Positions 45,573 to 56,684 of a stretch of 64,000 bases of DNA are shown in pieces. The stretch's first letter is position 1, and each line of letters begins with the position of its first letter. The position numbers were made by a program, and so were the translations under genes. Origin of the DNA: Anastrepha obliqua. Its lineage: Eukaryota; Arthropoda; Insecta; Diptera; Tephritidae. The DNA is taken from positions 41,762,001 through 41,826,000 of the forward strand of contig NC_072895.1 in NCBI RefSeq assembly GCF_027943255.1. The letters are read 5' to 3'. The notes under the pieces are model-generated. The model made no database searches and was not told the origin of the DNA. It worked only from the letters and a program-made list of their open reading frames with translations.

Positions 45573-45714
45573 TCAGCAACGTTCGGTGACGTAGACTTTG
45601 GCAGTGGCTGGCGCATTCGATCGTCGCACAGCGACCGAGACAATGATACCAATGGCAACCAAGACGATACCCAGTGAGTTCATAATGTAGTGCTCGATTT
45701 CGGAGTTGCGTGAG
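45573..45714 (-). CDS. nemy: nemy exon 5 with stop
   Basis: It encodes SRNSEIEHYIMNSLGIVLVA, the end of the sixth membrane helix, and a short cytosolic tail ending VYVTERC. Its first base completes the Ser codon opened in exon 4. Confidence 0.9.
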
Positions 45715-48700
45715 CTGCGAAGAACAAGAATTGGAAAAGAAGTAAATAAATTTATATGTGAACTATGAATATTTATTTAATAATTTTTAATTTTCAAGAA
45801 CCACAAAATCCCATTAATTATTTTGATATTTCATATTTAATAATTTAATATTTTTCTAATATTGAAGGGAAGAAATTTTTTATTAATTTCACAAATTTCC
45901 TCAAATATGTGTGCAAAATGTGTAGTTTACAAAAGTCAAACATATGTATGTACATGTTAGAAAAAAATATTGTGATTTGCGTCATCGTTGATCGTTTATT
46001 ACTTAAAACTATTTATACTAAAATACCATGAAATTAATTAACATTAAGTTTTGAAAAGGCTGACATTTAGGAAAAAGAAAGAATATCGATAGGGGAAAAT
46101 AAAAATTAAGAAAAATTTCTTGTTTTCTATTTTTTTTTTAAATATGATAATAGAAATTAAAAAGTTTTATAGGTACGCAATTATTATCAAATTTTTAGAA
46201 GTAGGAAATCTAACAAATGCAAGATTTAGAGCCATGAAAATTTAAAGATAGTAAAAATATATTGTTTGAAAATAAAAATAAAATGTTAAAAATTTCAAAA
46301 TTTTAACAAGAGTTACAAATATTCAATTACTAAATATTACGAGGTGCCCCGCCGCCGCAGAAAAACTAATTTGATTGAAAGATTTACTTTGTTTTGCTAT
46401 AACATATTAAAATTATTAAAATTTAATGATTTATTAATGAGGTATTATTCAAGTGCTTTTTGCTGTCCGACACGTGAATATGCGATACGAGTATACTTTA
46501 CAACTGGCCTTGTGAAGAACATGGATTTTCCAAATTCGATCCAAACTCAAATTCTGTTTTAATACAATATATACTTTTTTTATTATGGATAGGAGCAATA
46601 AAAAAATTTCAAATGCGAAAGTAAAATTTAATTTAATATTTTGAAAAGTGTAAGATCTAAGCAAATTCAATCTGCTGTAACGCAGTGGAAGTGTCTTTTC
46701 AGCATCCTCTTTTATTGAAAGCTAATCTTCGTTGATCTCTGTGAAAACATGGCTGTTTTTGAAAAATACTTTCACCATCTAAGTGATGAACTCTCAAATT
46801 CAAGCTGGGGGTTAAAATGTTCCACAACTAAGTTTTAGCCTCTTTAGACAGAAAAAGTTTAAAGCTATTGGTGCATAATTCTAATAAAATGATTGAGTTT
46901 TTAACCACAGAGGTTTAACTACAACCGTAGTAAAAATTGCGATGAGATAGAGATCATTTTGAGATTTGACTATCACGTAAGAATTTTAAAGTTTGGATTT
47001 AGTTCAAGGTCCTGATGCGTAACAAAACATATTTATGCGGTGAAAGGAGGACGATGAAGAAGGAAGTATTAAATTACAAGTAGTTCCTGACCTTAAAGAG
47101 TAGAAAATGACATTTAGTTTAAAAATTTGTTGAATGCAAATATATTTTTTCTCATACATATTCTCATGGGAAAGTAAAATTAAATGTATATAGGTACAAA
47201 GAAGATACAGAAACAAAGTTGCAATTTTCCGAATTTCAAACAAAAAATTCGAAATTAAAGTAAATTGACTAAAAAGTGAGCAGCATACATTAACTATAAG
47301 GTAGTTTGAGAAACTAAGCATGTTAGATTCTACTTGATTGCACAAAAAAAAAACTAATAAAAAAAATTCAAATAAAATTATTGAAGGGGACGGATACCTG
47401 TAAAATTTCGAAAAAAAATTTTTTTTGTTTTCATAAATTGTTAATATAATCCTTTAAGAATATGTCAAAAAAATTTTAGAACGCAAATTTAAGTATTTCC
47501 TTTTAGATCGTCAACCGCGACGATTCTATTCTTTGTGTTCGAGCGCTGGGAGAGGTATAATTACTTTGCCGACTTTAGACGCGTTTTTCTCAAAACTACA
47601 TTTTTCGAATTGGTGTACACGATAACTCGAAAAGTTATTGACCGATCTCCCTGAAATTTTACACACATCTTTTTTATGATATTACTTTCAATGTGAATTT
47701 ACAAGCTTTCGAACATTTTTCAAAAAAATAATTTTTTCGAAGTAAAAATTGTAGGAAAATTCGCCCCAAAATTCATTCCTTTTTTTAAGCATTTTATTCC
47801 GCAATTTCCCCCCCTTTTTTCACATAGAAATTATGACATTAATAAACAAAAAAATTTGGGTTTTTTGTATTCAGGTCACTGACGCCGATGCTACAATGCC
47901 CGCCGATCGAGAAGCCCCGCTGCGACCTTCTTGGAAGAATTAAGTGTGCATCCGCCATTTTAAATGATTAAAATAAAAAATAAAAATGTTTATATTATTT
48001 TAATGTATAAATAAATTTTGAAAAATATATTGACTTCCTCATTTTAAATAACTTTAATGAAAATCAGGTCCGTTTACAGGTATCTGACCCCTTAAAGCAA
48101 CTTCTACATAATTCTAGTAAAATAAATTTGTAAATTTGTTGAAATAAATAAATTTTTTCTCATACATATTTTGATGGGAAAGTAAAATCAAATTAAGGAA
48201 CAAAAAAGATACAGAAACAAAGTTGCAATTTTCCGAATTTAATTAATTAAAAAAAAATTCGAAATTAAAGTAAATTGACTAAAAAGTGGGAAGCATCCAT
48301 TAACTACATATAAGATAGTTTGAGAAACTAAGCATGTTAGATTTTAATTGTTTGCAAACAAAAAAAATTAAATACAATAAAAAAAATTCAAATAAACTTA
48401 AATAGATTCATTATTTAAGAACAAAATATTTTTTAATGTTTGCTTAAATGAAATAATTTCTTTATTAGAAAATTATGATTTCTTTATTTCCTTAAAAAAT
48501 TGAAATAAAATTAAATTGTATATAAAAAGAAAATATAGAAACGAAGTTACAATTTTTCGAAATCACAAAAAAAATTGGAAAATAAAGTAAATTTTTTAAA
48601 AAGTAGGCAGCATCCGAAACATTTTGTAATGACTACACCTTAAGTGTACTGCTACAACAACTACACAGTTTGAAAATCGAAGCATATTAGACAATAATTG

Positions 48701-50714
48701 ATTTAAAAAAGAAATAATATCGGCAATTGTTTTTAACTGCATGAGAACTATCGACACCGATAACTATGATTGGACAGAATAAAAAACTGTGTTGACATTA
48801 TTTCTCTTCAGTACGATTCGACAAGTCATCATGAATCGTTTAACGTCGGACAATGCTTCCATTTTGTGGAAACTCGCTTTGAAAATACTAATCTGGCTGC
48901 GAAGTTCATAGAACGAAGAGTTGAAGAAGATTGCCGATTTGTCATCGTTCTCAACTTGTTGGCCGCTGTCCTTGGACTGTGCGTAAAACTTTACGTAAGG
49001 GTCTTGGATTACGTGAGAAAAAAATGCAGCTCGTGCAAAAATTGAAGCCAAATGAGCATCGTTTGTGTCGAACATTTGCTCATTGGGCTCATTGAGATTT
49101 ATTATTAAAATTTATTGGAAAAAGTGGTCAAAAATTGAACTGATCGACTGGGCCATGTAACCCGTAGCTGCGGATATCATATTGAAAAAAATAAATGGCA
49201 TGAAATTACTTATCAGATTATAATTCAAAAAATCATTGCAACAATATTTCTGTTTTGTAGTATCATTTTAAGTTCTCAAGCTTTTAAAAGAGCACCCGAT
49301 ACTAATAACAAACATTTTTTCTAAAAAAAAATTAAATTAAATTATTGTATAAAAACTTATTCTTTAAAAATAAAATACTTTTCTAATGTTTTGTTAATGA
49401 AGTGCCTTATTCTTCAGAAATTAAATATTTTCCTAATTTTTTTCTATTTAAAAGCAACTCAAAAGATGATATGAATTATGTATTATGAATTTAGTTATAA
49501 CTTTTTGTCTTCACGCCTTGAAAATTCATGTTTACTTATACTCATATATTTCTCAAAAAACTGTTTACCTTAAAACAGCATCACCCGCATTCTGACGCTC
49601 GTATTCCACCAGGCCAGTGATGCAAGTGGCGATTGCCAACATAAAATTCGCTAGACCGAAACTGGCGTGCACCGGAACCATAATGCTGCGACACTTATAG
49701 GTGCGATTCTCACAGCATAGCAATACCAAGAAACTGCAAGAAAAAACAGATACGAGAGATAAAACAAATTGAAGCAATAATCAAGTACCCAACGAAAAAT
49801 AGGAAAAAATCCACACAGCAAATTAGGCAGATGTTGAATAATTTTATGCGAGCATTACTGCAACTGCCAGTGGAGTAAACATACAGATGCATGTACATAT
49901 ATATGCATGTGTCTATGGATATGTACTTGCAGTTAGTTGCGCATGTATGTGTTCATACCTGAAGAATCCAACAACGAATTGCAGCACGAACATTCCCATG
50001 GTGACAAAACCCAACCACGAATGCAAGCTGTAGAAATTCACTTTAGGCGGCTCCGACAAATTGTGCGAATCGAAGACGGACAGAAATCCCAAAGCCACAC
50101 ACGGTATGGCGCAGGCGTGAAAGAACATATGAATCAGCTTAACATAAATGTGTTTCAAACAGCGGCATAGACGGTAGAGCAAAATTGCTGCAAGCACAAA
50201 CAAATGAATGGTGGATTAATATAAAATTCATAATTACAAAGAAAAAAGTAATGCATAGTCTTGGTTTCTACTTACAAAATCCCGATAGCGTTATGAAGCC
50301 CGCCATCATTAGGGTGGGATGCAAATTGAATTGCAACGTTGGATTGTCCGACCATGCAAAGCCGCCGCGATAGAAGAGTATCCAGAAGAGAGTGAGCACT
50401 AATACGCCCACCAACAAAATGGTCGAGAGTATGACAATGAGCAAGTACTCGAACCACGAGCCACAGTTCCAGGCATTCTCCGAATCCTCCTCATATCGTC
50501 TGAAAAGGGTAAACCGATGTTTATTATGTACAAAAATACATTAAAAAACAAATTAGTGTAGTTTCTAGATTTGAAATTTTCACGTATTTTTTTATAGCTA
50601 GAATGAACGTCTGTCATTGCGATACAACCGTCTGTACTTAGCATCCGCCTCGGGTCGCCGCTTTATTTGGCGATTCAATTCTTTCATAAACTCCTCGTTT
50701 ACCGTCATCGTCAT
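45573..50714 (-). CDS. nemy: Cytochrome b561, nemy-like, complete
   Basis: Five exons (50714-50638, 50499-50276, 50187-49959, 49733-49569, 45714-45573) join to 837 bases, 278 residues plus TGA. The protein is a multi-pass membrane protein with six hydrophobic segments. The four histidines that hold the two b hemes are at 86 (NLHPTLM), 120 (KLIHMF), 156 (YSLHSWLG) and 199 (VPVHASFG); the first three are spaced 34 and 36 apart, as in the family. Cytochromes b561 move electrons from ascorbate across vesicle membranes and support monooxygenases such as those that amidate neuropeptides. The fly gene no extended memory (nemy) is the likely orthologue. ATG at 50714 is chosen as the first Met; a second in-frame ATG follows two codons later. 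The last intron is 3.85 kb and holds repeats. Confidence 0.9.
47121..48625. repeat. Three-unit tandem repeat in the last nemy intron
   Basis: A unit of about 270 bases (TTTTTTCTCATACATATT, AGATACAGAAACAAAGTTGC, AAAGTAAATTGACTAAAAAG, TAGTTTGAGAAACTAAGCAT) occurs at 47121-47380, at 48131-48410 and, partial and diverged, at 48484-48625. MITE E4 sits between units one and two. Confidence 0.85.
47386..48091 (+). mobile_element. TTAA-type MITE E4
   Basis: The right end is ACAGGTATCTGACCCC followed by TTAA (48092-48095). The left end is GGGGACGGATACCTGTAAAA after TTGAA, a mutated TTAA. Internal blocks are GACTTTAGACGCGTTTTTCT, CTCGAAAAGTTATTGACCGA and the acceptor-like TTTGGGTTTTTTGTATTCAG (47854-47873). 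No coding capacity. Confidence 0.82.
48740..49180 (+). mobile_element. Tc1/mariner-superfamily transposase fragment
   Basis: One frame near 48935-49085 reads LPICHRSQLVGRCPWTVRK, then TLRKGLGLREKKMQLVQKLK and PNEHRLCRTFAHWAH, stop. This is the segment between the helix-turn-helix and the first catalytic Asp of the same superfamily as D1 and D2. It lies in the last nemy intron. Confidence 0.6.
49569..49733 (-). CDS. nemy: nemy exon 4
   Basis: It encodes FLVLLCCENRTYKCRSIMVP and the fourth heme His in VPVHASFGLANF, then CITGLVEYERQNAGDAVL. Acceptor TTTTTTCTTGCAG. Confidence 0.9.
49959..50187 (-). CDS. nemy: nemy exon 3
   Basis: It encodes ILLYRLCRCL, the second heme His (KLIHMFFHAC), and the third (VNFYSLHSWLGF). 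It ends inside the membrane helix FVLQFVVGFF with a Ser codon split by the donor GTATGA. Confidence 0.9.
50276..50499 (-). CDS. nemy: nemy exon 2
   Basis: It encodes YEEDSENAWNCGSWFEYLL, the first membrane helix (VILSTILLVGVLVLTLFWIL) and the first heme His (QFNLHPTLM). Acceptor CCCTTTTCAG and donor GTAAGT are on the - strand. Confidence 0.9.
50638..50714 (-). CDS. nemy: nemy exon 1
   Basis: It encodes MTMTVNEEFMKELNRQIKRR and PEADA, a charged cytosolic N-terminus, and ends with two bases of a Lys codon before GTACAG. Alternative first exons are common in this family, so another N-terminus upstream cannot be excluded. Confidence 0.75.
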
Positions 50715-51430
50715 CGAAGTCTGTTCTGTAACTTTTCTCCGCTTCAATCTCTTACAAAAATTATTTTAAATGTCTGTAAAGCGAGAAAATGTCAATAATT
50801 TTGAAATTTTGGTAACGAAATTGCTTTCGCTGTCTACTGAAGTTACTTTTAATTGTTTACTATACTAATGGCATTAACTGTAAGAAATGTCTAACTCCAT
50901 ATATTATTTTGTGAAAGTTTTTGTTACTAGCTCTGATAATAAGTTGACTTATTTTTATAGATTGTCTGCTATAATATTATTTAATAATACGAATAAACAT
51001 TACGTTTTCGTGAAACCGTTTTTTATTGGCCAGATTACTTGTCTAAAACAAGACACTCGGTAACCTTAAGGCCCATTGTGATACCTGCATTTGATTTCCA
51101 TTTCCTGGCTTACTTAGAAAATAATTTATAAATATTGTGGTGGAAAGCTTGATAATTTTTGTGTCTGCATCAGATAGCTGATATTCATTAATTTGGTTTT
51201 TTATTTCCAGTCAAAAACCATACCACATTTGAGTTAATATATTTTGTTTTAATATTCCAAATTTACTCTCATATATTCTTTGTTTAGTGGCAGGGCAAAG
51301 GAAAATGTGGGAGTGTGAAGAAAGCCTGAACCAGCTGTTGCTAAACATCAGCTGTCGGTTATCAAAAGCAAACGTTAAGAATTATTCATTTATTTTCATA
51401 TTATTCATTTCACACATTATATTATTGGCT

Positions 51431-52755
51431 TTTATTATAAAAATTATAAAAATGCATCTTATATCTAAGGAAAATCATGGCAAATAGAGCAATTTGTTGA
51501 TGTAACCGAATGTTCAAGACACATTGGCTTCTTGCATTTGGCGCACAGCTTTCTGGTTTTTCTACGGCGTTTTTCCTCTTGTGCGTAACATAAATAGCAA
51601 GATCCGGACACAGGTTTTAGCGTGCACGCTGCGGCAGATGTTGGTGCTGCTGTTGACACCATTGATTCCAGCGGTCGGTTGAAATATGCTTCAATAGCAA
51701 TTTTAGTCGAAAAATTTCGCGTCACTTGACGATTTATAGCTCTGGCTTCAATAATGGGCATACACAATGCTTCAGCCAAGCTGCGCAGGATCTGCTTACG
51801 CTTGTTGTTTGTTCTCCAAGGCAACATAGGGTTATTCAAATCGTAGACAATGTAGGCTGCAAGAGCTATAATGTCCAACATGTTGAAGAACATCGCTAGT
51901 GGCCATCGTTTTGTTTGTCTTTGTGTTGAATATTCCGCAAACATTTGGTCCATTCGATCAACACCACCTTTGGTACGATTATAATATTCAATTATTTCAG
52001 GTTTCCCACTGTCAGCTATTTCAGCATCATTATGCATGGTCGAAAGCAAAATTACTGCTTTATTTTTTTTGGGAACATAAGAGCACATTGTCACATTATT
52101 TTTGAAATGCCGTTGAACTAATTGTCCTGTTTTTGTTCTGCTTCATTTCTTGAGGAATATATGATTTGTTTTTGCGCAAAGTTCCAACGATCGTGAGTTT
52201 CCAGGTGAGAAGCAGTTCTGCAACTGGCAAGGTCGTAAAAAAATTGTCCATTGTAATGTTTCGGCCACTTCCTTGGTATTTGGCAGACAAATCCTTCACC
52301 ACTCGTTCGCCTTGGTTCGTTTCCCTACCAGTTTCTGCTTGGCCAGTATATATTTGTCCATGCAGTGGATATGCATTTGTGGCATCGCAAATCCACCAAA
52401 CCTTGACACCATATTTAGTAGGTTTTGACGGTATGTACTGCGTAAACCGTGTGCGTCCACGGTAAGGAAATAATTGTTCATCAATCGTCAAGCATGAGCT
52501 GGGCTTGTAATGTGCAGCAAGATTATTGTTCATCATCGTCCACAACTCACTGATCGGTGCTGCTTTATCAGTTAGTAAGCGTGTTGCACGAGTGTTTTTA
52601 TCGTCAAATCTTAGGAACCGCAATATCGAACAGAAACGGTTGACTCCCATTGTGGCGCGATATAAAGGATAGTTTTTGACGAAAAATAAGGTCCCGGGTA
52701 CAAACATATCCCGGGTGTGTGTTTACGTGGTATTTTCTGGGTGTGTGTTCTAGGG
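51431..52755 (-). mobile_element. piggyBac element, internally deleted and frameshifted
   Basis: The 5' terminus is TTAA (52759-52756) then CCCTAGAACACACACC and a CCCGGG-containing subterminal inverted pair. About 80 bases in, the sequence jumps into the transposase at NYPLYRATMGVNRFCSILRF, so the first quarter of the protein is gone. The three catalytic aspartates remain: LTIDEQLFPYRG, ITMDNFFTTLP and GGVDRMDQM. A frameshift near 52100 splits the frame. The C-terminal cysteine domain (CYLCYAQEEKRRRKTRKLC, AKCKKPMCLEHS, CSICHD) is intact and ends at 51465, with AATAAA at 51436-51431. The 3' TTAA was not identified. Confidence 0.88.
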
Positions 52756-52759
52756 TTAA

Positions 52760-53492
52760 GGGGTTACATGGGTTTCGTCGGGTAAAAAAATGCCTATTTT
52801 CAATATTTTTTTTTTCTATGTAAAAAATTATTTATTTAATTCAAATTTTTTTCTGTCTTATAGATACATATTTAAAGAATAATTTCTGAAATTTTCAAAA
52901 AAAAAAAATTAAAACTTCTCCATTGTGACGTCATTTCCGGTGACCCCTCGAAAAAAAGGTGCGTCCGCGTTGTCAGCTTAAGTCCTGACAGGCTCATCAA
53001 AAATGAAAAAACCAAAAATAAGTGTTTTAGTTAAGACCATAAACTCGTGCTTGAACGAAGGAAAGAAAAAAAGTAAAAAAAGGAATTTTGGCAGACATTT
53101 TTCCAAAAAAATGAAAATTTCGGTCAAATTTGCTTGCCATTTTTTTTTTTAAATAGTTGTAATTGAAAAAGAAAAACAAAATCCTTCGTTCAAGCACGAG
53201 TAAATTGTATTTCGAACACCTGTGTAAAATTTCATCAAAATCGGTTGAGTAATTTTCGAGAACATTTGACCGACTTTGAAAACACAGTTCCGAGAAAAAC
53301 GCGTTTAAAGTTTTGAGTAACAATAAAAGTGGCTTGGAGCGCACACATTCCAAAGGCTGTATCTCCGAATTTATTATTCGGATCGACTTGAAAATTTAGT
53401 ATCATATTCCTGAGATGTTGTAGAAATTAATAAGCCAAAAAAAATAAATAAATAAATAAAATTTTCTGAACCAACGAAACCCATGTAACCCC
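52760..53492 (-). mobile_element. TTAA-type MITE E3
   Basis: Inverted ends GGGGTTACATGGGTTTCGT[C/T]G match for about 20 bases, with TTAA at 52756-52759 and 53493-53496. It contains CGAGAAAAACGCGTTTAAAG (53291-53310), AAAATCGGTTGAGTAATTTT and, on the - strand, TTTTTGGTTTTTTCATTTTT followed by GATGAG in the place of the acceptor-like block. No coding capacity. The left TTAA is shared with the piggyBac terminus. Confidence 0.85.
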
Positions 53493-53699
53493 TTAAAAGA
53501 GATTTTTGAGATTTTAAGTACCTTCAAATATATACGTTGTATGTATTTTAGCGCAAAACAAACTTAAATTAGCATACGTGCAAGCAATCAATTCCGTTAA
53601 AAAGAAAAACAATCATGGAGTTAGACCGTTATGATTGTCAATAGCAAAATAACTTTATTATTTTTAACACATGAATCCTAACATCTAGCGACTGTACAT

Positions 53700-54170
53700 G
53701 AATTCGAGTGTATGGAGTTAGTATGACTCCCAGTTTCTATACAAATATTAAATGTCGCCCAGAAACAATAAAAGAAAGTTCATTGAAAATCTTGATTGTG
53801 ATGCCAAAGCGACAGCTGGGGTAAACAATATGAGACAGCTGTACCACATAGTTGGCCGGCTATCCAATCAGCAGAGTAGTAGTAATCAGCCGGTCAGAAA
53901 TGTGAATAGTGCTTTACTGACTTACAATGATGCCCAGATCCGTAGATGGAAAGAAGACTTTGAAGCTAAGAGTAATGTTAGCAGTGAATCTAGCTTTAAA
54001 GTGGGCAGCACAACAACCAGCAACAAAATAACAACATTCTGCCCTAGTCTAGCGAAGATTAAGAATGCAATTAAAAACTCAACAAAGCTGCGGGCGAAGA
54101 TAGCATGCAGCCAGAATTATTGATCGTCGACCCGATCATCGAGAGGAGATATGAGATACGAGTATTCCTG
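53700..54170 (+). mobile_element. RTE-like retrotransposon fragment (linker to start of RT)
   Basis: The frame from 53752 reads KRKFIENLDCDAKATAGVNN, MRQLYHIVGRLSNQQ, QIRRWKEDFEAKSN and ITTFCPSLAKIKNAIKN. After a one-base shift it continues KAAGEDSMQPELLIVDPII. This is the region between endonuclease and reverse transcriptase in RTE-type elements. Confidence 0.75.
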
Positions 54171-54761
54171 TTCACTTAGTTCGATAGCTCATTGCCTCTG
54201 CGCTTAAATAGGCCGCAAATCAGACTATGTCGAATTAAAAAATTTAAGAGAATTTTTGAAAGAAAACCATTGAACTCTTAGGATTGAAATCTCAGAGATC
54301 TTAAATGAATTTCTACAATGTAAGTGTGAAATAGCCAGAGAAAGTCTCTTTTGACAGACATAATATGATAGTTTGGTAATACAAATCACGATTTAGTTTA
54401 TTATGAAATAGAACAAAGTAAGTCTATTGTGTTTATCAGTCCACGCCAGTAGCTCGAAAATGTGAGCTTTCGATCAGTTGATTAAGGCTCTGGCTCTAAC
54501 CAGGCTTTCTTATGATCGCATTTAGGCATCACTTTCACACTTTTAAGCCACCAATCATTACTAGCCAATGCTGTAGGTGGGCTTAAGTTGTGGTGGTTTC
54601 AAGTTCAGAAGGTCGAATAAGGTATGTGGTCCAACTAAAAAGATGCCATTTCTTTCAGTTATGCCATCACTGAAAGGATATTTTGGATATTTTGAACACA
54701 TTAAGGTGTTTTGTAAAGCATGTTTTTGATTGCCTATTTTGGATTTTTTTACCGAAAGTAT

Positions 54762-55066
54762 ACCGCCGTAGCCGAATGGGTTGGTGCGTGATTACCACTC
54801 GGAATTCACAGAGAGGTCGTTGGTTCGAATCTCGGTGAAAGCAAAATTAATAAAAAAAATTTTTCTAATAGCGGTCGCCCCTCGGCAGGCAATGGCAAAG
54901 CTCCGAGTGTATTTCTGCCATGAAAAAGCTGCTCATAAAAATATCTGCCGTTCGGACTCGGCTTGAAACTGTAGGTCCCTCCATTTGTGGAACAACATAA
55001 GACGCACACTACAAATAGGAGGAGGAGCTCGGCCAAACACTTAACAGAAGTGCACGCGCCAATTAT
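54762..55066 (+). mobile_element. SINE copy S3
   Basis: A box (CGTAGCCGAATGGGTTGG), B box (GGTTCGAATCTCGG), GTTCGGACTCGGCTTGAAAC and GGAGGAGGAGCTCGGCCAAA are all present. The 3' end is CGCCAATTA followed by a T tract instead of the AT repeat. Confidence 0.88.
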
Positions 55067-55144
55067 TTGTTTTTTTTTTTATTCCTATATTTGTACACAA
55101 AAACAAAACAAACAAAAACAATTTAATAACGAACATTCAAAAAA

Positions 55145-55362
55145 TAAGAAAAGAAATTAAATATAGTCGAAATCGGTCAAAATGTAGATGTGCTATTATT
55201 TTTTCGCCGGGTGTATAAGTAGAGATTATGCCATATAACATTTTATGGATATCGGGTTTTAATAGCAGCCGTTTTAGAAAATTCTGTTTCGAGAAAAACG
55301 CCTTTAAAGGTTTTTAACGAGTGCGAAATTATTTAACTTGCAATTTATTGTGACCCCTTTTG
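55145..55362 (-). mobile_element. Fragment related to the TTAA MITEs (E6)
   Basis: ATTCTGTTTCGAGAAAAACG and CCTTTAAAGG (55283-55310) match the shared block of E2 and E3 in the same orientation, and GTGACCCCTTTTG (55350) resembles a decayed terminus. No acceptor-like block or left end was found. Confidence 0.4.
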
Positions 55363-55369
55363 TGTTATC

Positions 55370-56680
55370 CGCACAAAAGAAAACTCTATTTATCCTGCCT
55401 TTCTTCTAGACGACGAAGCCACGTAAGCCCTCTTGTACTAATTTTGTCTGGCTCAACTAGACAGCAAATTTTACTAACATTAATTTGTGTCAAGTTTTTC
55501 AATTTTCTCTACAAATCTAATTTAATTGTTGTTCCGAGAATCGTCATTCTCATGCTCGTAAGCTCCTGCTCTCCAATTGGTTGTAAAATGTAAACTCTTC
55601 ATTGAATAATTGGTCATTAAAGTCATTCAAATGACTTATAATTACAAGACAATTTCATTTGCAACATTTGCAACATTTGCAATACAACTACAACAACTGC
55701 CTTTAAATTTCAGTAAATCTCATAGCAGACAAGCCACAAATCAAATATTTATCAAAATGCCCATCCACTTATTACAATGTCTAGCGCCCATACACAAATA
55801 CACACACACACAATCACATTCGTACATATATTTCAGAAATATCTGTATGCAACAGTGGTCTATCAACTAGTGGTCCATCAACTCAAGTTTCACAAGCTTG
55901 AGGCTTTTGTGAATTGCATACATCTGCGTCTTTTGTGATTTGTTTGGAAGATAAGTCGAGCAGATATTAGAATTGCTAATTGACAGCTGAAAGAACGACT
56001 TCTGGCATGCATACATACAGACATATATTCACACATACATATATACATATTTAGAATACATCTGTTCTCAAATATATATGTTTATCATTAAAAAGATGCT
56101 CCAGCCAGCAGAAATCGCCTAGTCAGTGCTGTGTATGGAGCTATTCATGGCGGCCGAACGTTTAATCTAGCTCAATTGACTGCGTCGAGCCGTACTTACT
56201 GAGTGATGGATGTGAGTAGGAGTGTTGATGTGTATGGAATGCACATTAGTATGAGTGGTTTGGTTTTATGCATATAAGTTAGTATTCTAATAGCAAGTCA
56301 CCCCACAGGAAATCGGTAGCAAATAAATATTTAGACCAGCTGCGGTCATTGAATTGTCCTACCTGCTACGAGGAAAACAATACGATGGAATATTTTTGTT
56401 TTTTGCTTTATCACCAGATTTATTGTTTTAGTAAATCGCGTCAGTTTTATATAGATTGTGGGTAATTTTTTCAAATTATCTTTAATATTATAACGCAACT
56501 TTTTCATATCGTGAACATATCCTCATACATTGAAAAGTTTGTTGAACTGTTGGTTAGTTGATGTATCCATTAAAATTTGTAATCAGGTTTAAAGTCAAGT
56601 AGAAGTAGACAGCTTGATGTAAATGAAGAATAGCTGGCTTTACTCGCAAACTTTACCAGTCGTTAATTATTACTGCGCCC
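55370..56680. other. Intergenic DNA, no feature recognised
   Basis: Short open frames without domains and CATA/ACACAC microsatellites near 55797-56050. Nothing else supported. Confidence 0.4.
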
Positions 56681-56684
56681 AAGC

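Noticed and set aside
47121..48410. E4 with flanking direct repeats taken as an LTR element
   Set aside because: The repeats do not start TG or end CA, a third unit follows on one side, and E4 has its own inverted ends beside TTAA.
48770..49045. 91-codon + strand frame and its - strand shadow of 103 codons
   Set aside because: The informative frame here is a third one, which reads as a transposase piece (TLRKGLGLREKKMQLVQKLK); the two longer frames are shadows.
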